A DNA stretch of 64,000 bases from contig JAGKQI010000040.1 in NCBI GenBank assembly GCA_018806915.1, positions 1,240,001 to 1,304,000 on the forward strand. Direction: 5' to 3'. Every line of letters begins with the position of its first letter. The first letter of the stretch is position 1. Below, piece by piece: positions 62,201 to 64,000 of this stretch. The DNA is from Phytophthora colocasiae. Lineage: Eukaryota > Oomycota > Peronosporomycetes > Peronosporales > Peronosporaceae. A program made the translations under genes and the position numbers. The notes beneath the pieces are model-generated. The model was not told the DNA's origin. It searched no databases and saw only the letters and a list, made by a program, of their open reading frames with translations.

Positions 62201-64000
62201 TCACATCCCGTGGGTCAATTATCCGAGAGGGTGAGGAGTTGGAAAGGCTTTGTGAGCTTGCACTATTGGGATTGCAACCTGAAAACAGTCGACCTGGACT
62301 GCAATCGCTGTGGATATATGCTGGACGACCTGGAATGGATGCTTTATCTGAAATGACAGCAGAACAGCAAACATTGTCGAAGCATTTGACGAATCTCGTG
62401 GGGACTCAGAAGCTCCTTCAGAAGTTAAAGAAAGGTATAAGGCTTTGTTGGGAATTGTGTGATGATGAAGAGTGCAGTGGAGATATGCTGAGCGAGGTCA
62501 TTGAGTTTTGGACAGGTTTTCTGGGAAAGATTTTGGATAACGGGGAAAACACAACTACCACTCAGATATTTGCTACGTCACTGGGCGAAATATTGGATAA
62601 TGACGTTCCCAGGCAGCTTTGTGGACTCTCAATGAGATTATTTACACAATGTTCTATACGAGGAGATCGAGATCAAGGTCGAGAGGCTGTTGAAGTGCTG
62701 TTCAAGGGCTACACAAGTGTATTGGAACTAGTGGAAGTAAATAGGAACTTGGACTCGTTCCATTGTGATGCTCTGTTAATGAGGTTGGTACTGCAAATCC
62801 TTAATGGTTTGATGAACTTTGCAGGTGGTCACGTCCCATTGAATCACGAATGCTCAACCATATCACGTTTCCATCGAGACTCAACGACGAACGCTGTGCT
62901 TTGGCGTCTAAGTGAGCCATTTTTCCGAAATTTGCTAGGAATCGAGATGCAGTTGAGCAAATTCCCAATGCTGTTACGATGGCTTAATTCTCGTCAATCT
63001 TCGTTTGGCTTTAATCCAATGCCACTACCTGACTACAATGGAGAGAATCATGAAATAACCCTTTGGTGGGATGATTCCGCGCCTCGCATTCCTCATCTCT
63101 CTCCTAGTAGTGCAGCAGAAGACGTACTGGTGCGAAGTGGATGTACTAATTCAAGTTTGATGACAGCGCGTTATCTCCGCTGTGTTTACGAGACCAAAGA
63201 GATCGAATTCAAACTCACAAGTGGTATAAGTGTGGCCAAATTTCGGTTAGCAACATTACAGCAGCTCTTTGGAGCTGTCTTCTTGGAGCGGAAAAGCTGC
63301 TACCCTTTAGTTTTCGTTCATCCAGTAGTAGCTACAGTATGGAGAGATCTGGCGTTTGAGCGATTCATCTGTACGCTTCTTCGTGACGAAGACGAGAAAA
63401 TTGTGCTTGGTGCCTTGTCACTACTGGACTGTTGTACTCGTGTGTTTCGTTTCGATCCTCTTCGTAGCTCAAGGTCGGGTAAACTGTCAGGAAGTGCCGT
63501 ATTTTCCTGTCCAGAGCGAAGTTTTGCTTTAAGAATATGCTGTCAAAGTGTTGTAGTTGAGGTGAAACGCGTTTTGGATAAAACAATCAAAGCACTTAAA
63601 GTTTTAGGGGAAAGTTGGGCCTCTAGCGCATCTCGAAGCCAACACCCACTTGTTGCTATCCTTTGCGTCGGACTTGCGTGGCTTGTTAACTGTCTACATG
63701 GAGGCGATGAAGCTACACAGTTTTGGGGATTAACCAGTATGGATCAGTTGATCATTTCGCACTGCAAATTTAATTCCCTACCTTTTGTGAAAGTGAGAGA
63801 TTCAAATATGATCAATCAAGTATTCCATAAGAACCAACAAGTGGCACAGGGCCAAGATACAGGTAATAAGTGGTTGGTATTCACTTCGGAATTGGCTCAA
63901 ACTACTAGCTACCGGTCTACTGTCTCCCCTTTTCGCTTGATGCTGGAGGAAATCATCTGGATTGGAAGTTGTCGAAGTGTAGGTTTGATAAGAATGTTGT
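50205..64000 (+). CDS. Giant Tudor-repeat / PUB / EF-hand protein (3' end outside window)
   Basis: Seven phase-0 exons: 50205-53696, 53753-53929, 53990-54127, 54192-57455, 57529-57819, 57879-58820 and 58888 to beyond 64000. The last is open for its entire 5.1 kb, which I checked codon by codon. Over 4,470 residues are visible. Residues about 80-1200 hold some 15 Tudor-like repeats of the form VGDxVKARYKKGxKxFPGKI...SDGTYDIxYDDGD, separated by acidic/basic linkers; the last spans intron 1 (GTYT|IRYSDG). An EF-hand-like helix pair follows (about 1270-1350). Four PUB-like domains (about 1620, 1750, 2020 and 2160; e.g. ILRFPNNADYWRIR...GATSLLEAAGF) surround an EF-hand (FDIGNDGKIDLHDVV). Later parts carry WD40-like strands (FYDGSVDVWNI, SKDGSIAVWST) and a possible degenerate kinase fold near 61500-62040. 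PUB domains bind p97/VCP and Tudor folds bind methylated or peptide ligands, suggesting a scaffold. The joined gene model is inference; no full-length homolog is known to me. Confidence 0.82.

Noticed and set aside
1..64000. tRNA and rRNA genes
   Set aside because: No cloverleaf-like tRNA or rRNA segment was recognised by eye; a covariance-model scan would be decisive.

Overview
The window reads as nuclear DNA of a plant-pathogenic oomycete, most likely a Phytophthora-type genome. The evidence is three RxLR-dEER secreted effector genes, short (54-85 bp) GT-AG introns, matches to the oomycete core promoter (Inr plus flanking element) 33-39 bp before several start codons, secreted GH53 galactanases, and oomycete-style piggyBac and Mutator-like elements. 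The species cannot be fixed from the sequence.

The left half (about 1-31.2 kb) is repeat-rich and effector-bearing. It holds, in order: the edge of a retroelement (minus strand); RxLR effector 1; two tandem GH53 genes; a 5.9-kb LTR element with apparently identical 969-bp LTRs, a gag region and no room for a normal pol; RxLR effector 2, an inverted copy of effector 1; a 2.8-kb Mutator-like element with a 9-bp target duplication, an open transposase frame and a captured, broken Hsp70 fragment; an 8.3-kb piggyBac element between TTAA sites; RxLR effector 3; and a 3.5-kb piggyBac element with one premature stop. The 8.3-kb element is the most unusual object here. It carries a frame-broken transposase on the plus strand and, facing it, an apparently intact 8-exon gene encoding a Myb/SANT domain, a repeat linker and a DOT1-like methyltransferase. 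The two genes share an inverted copy of the same six phase-1 exons behind different first exons.

The right half (about 31.8-64 kb) is gene-dense. It holds two more GH53 genes in the same orientation as the first pair, five tandem minus-strand genes of one Myb/SANT-like plus coiled-coil family, a METTL21-type methyltransferase, a bifunctional 6-phosphofructo-2-kinase/fructose-2,6-bisphosphatase with a carbohydrate-binding domain, a class III nucleotide cyclase with two membrane and two catalytic halves, and, divergent from it across 96 bp, a giant gene that runs off the right edge. The giant gene encodes over 4,400 residues with about 15 Tudor-like repeats, EF-hand-like segments, four PUB-like domains and WD40-like stretches.

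Together the layout looks like a boundary between a fast, transposon-rich effector compartment and a stable gene-dense block. The GH53 array spans that boundary, as if about 25 kb of transposons and effectors had been inserted into or expanded within a tandem array. All family calls rest on reading motifs and frames by eye; no database search was run.
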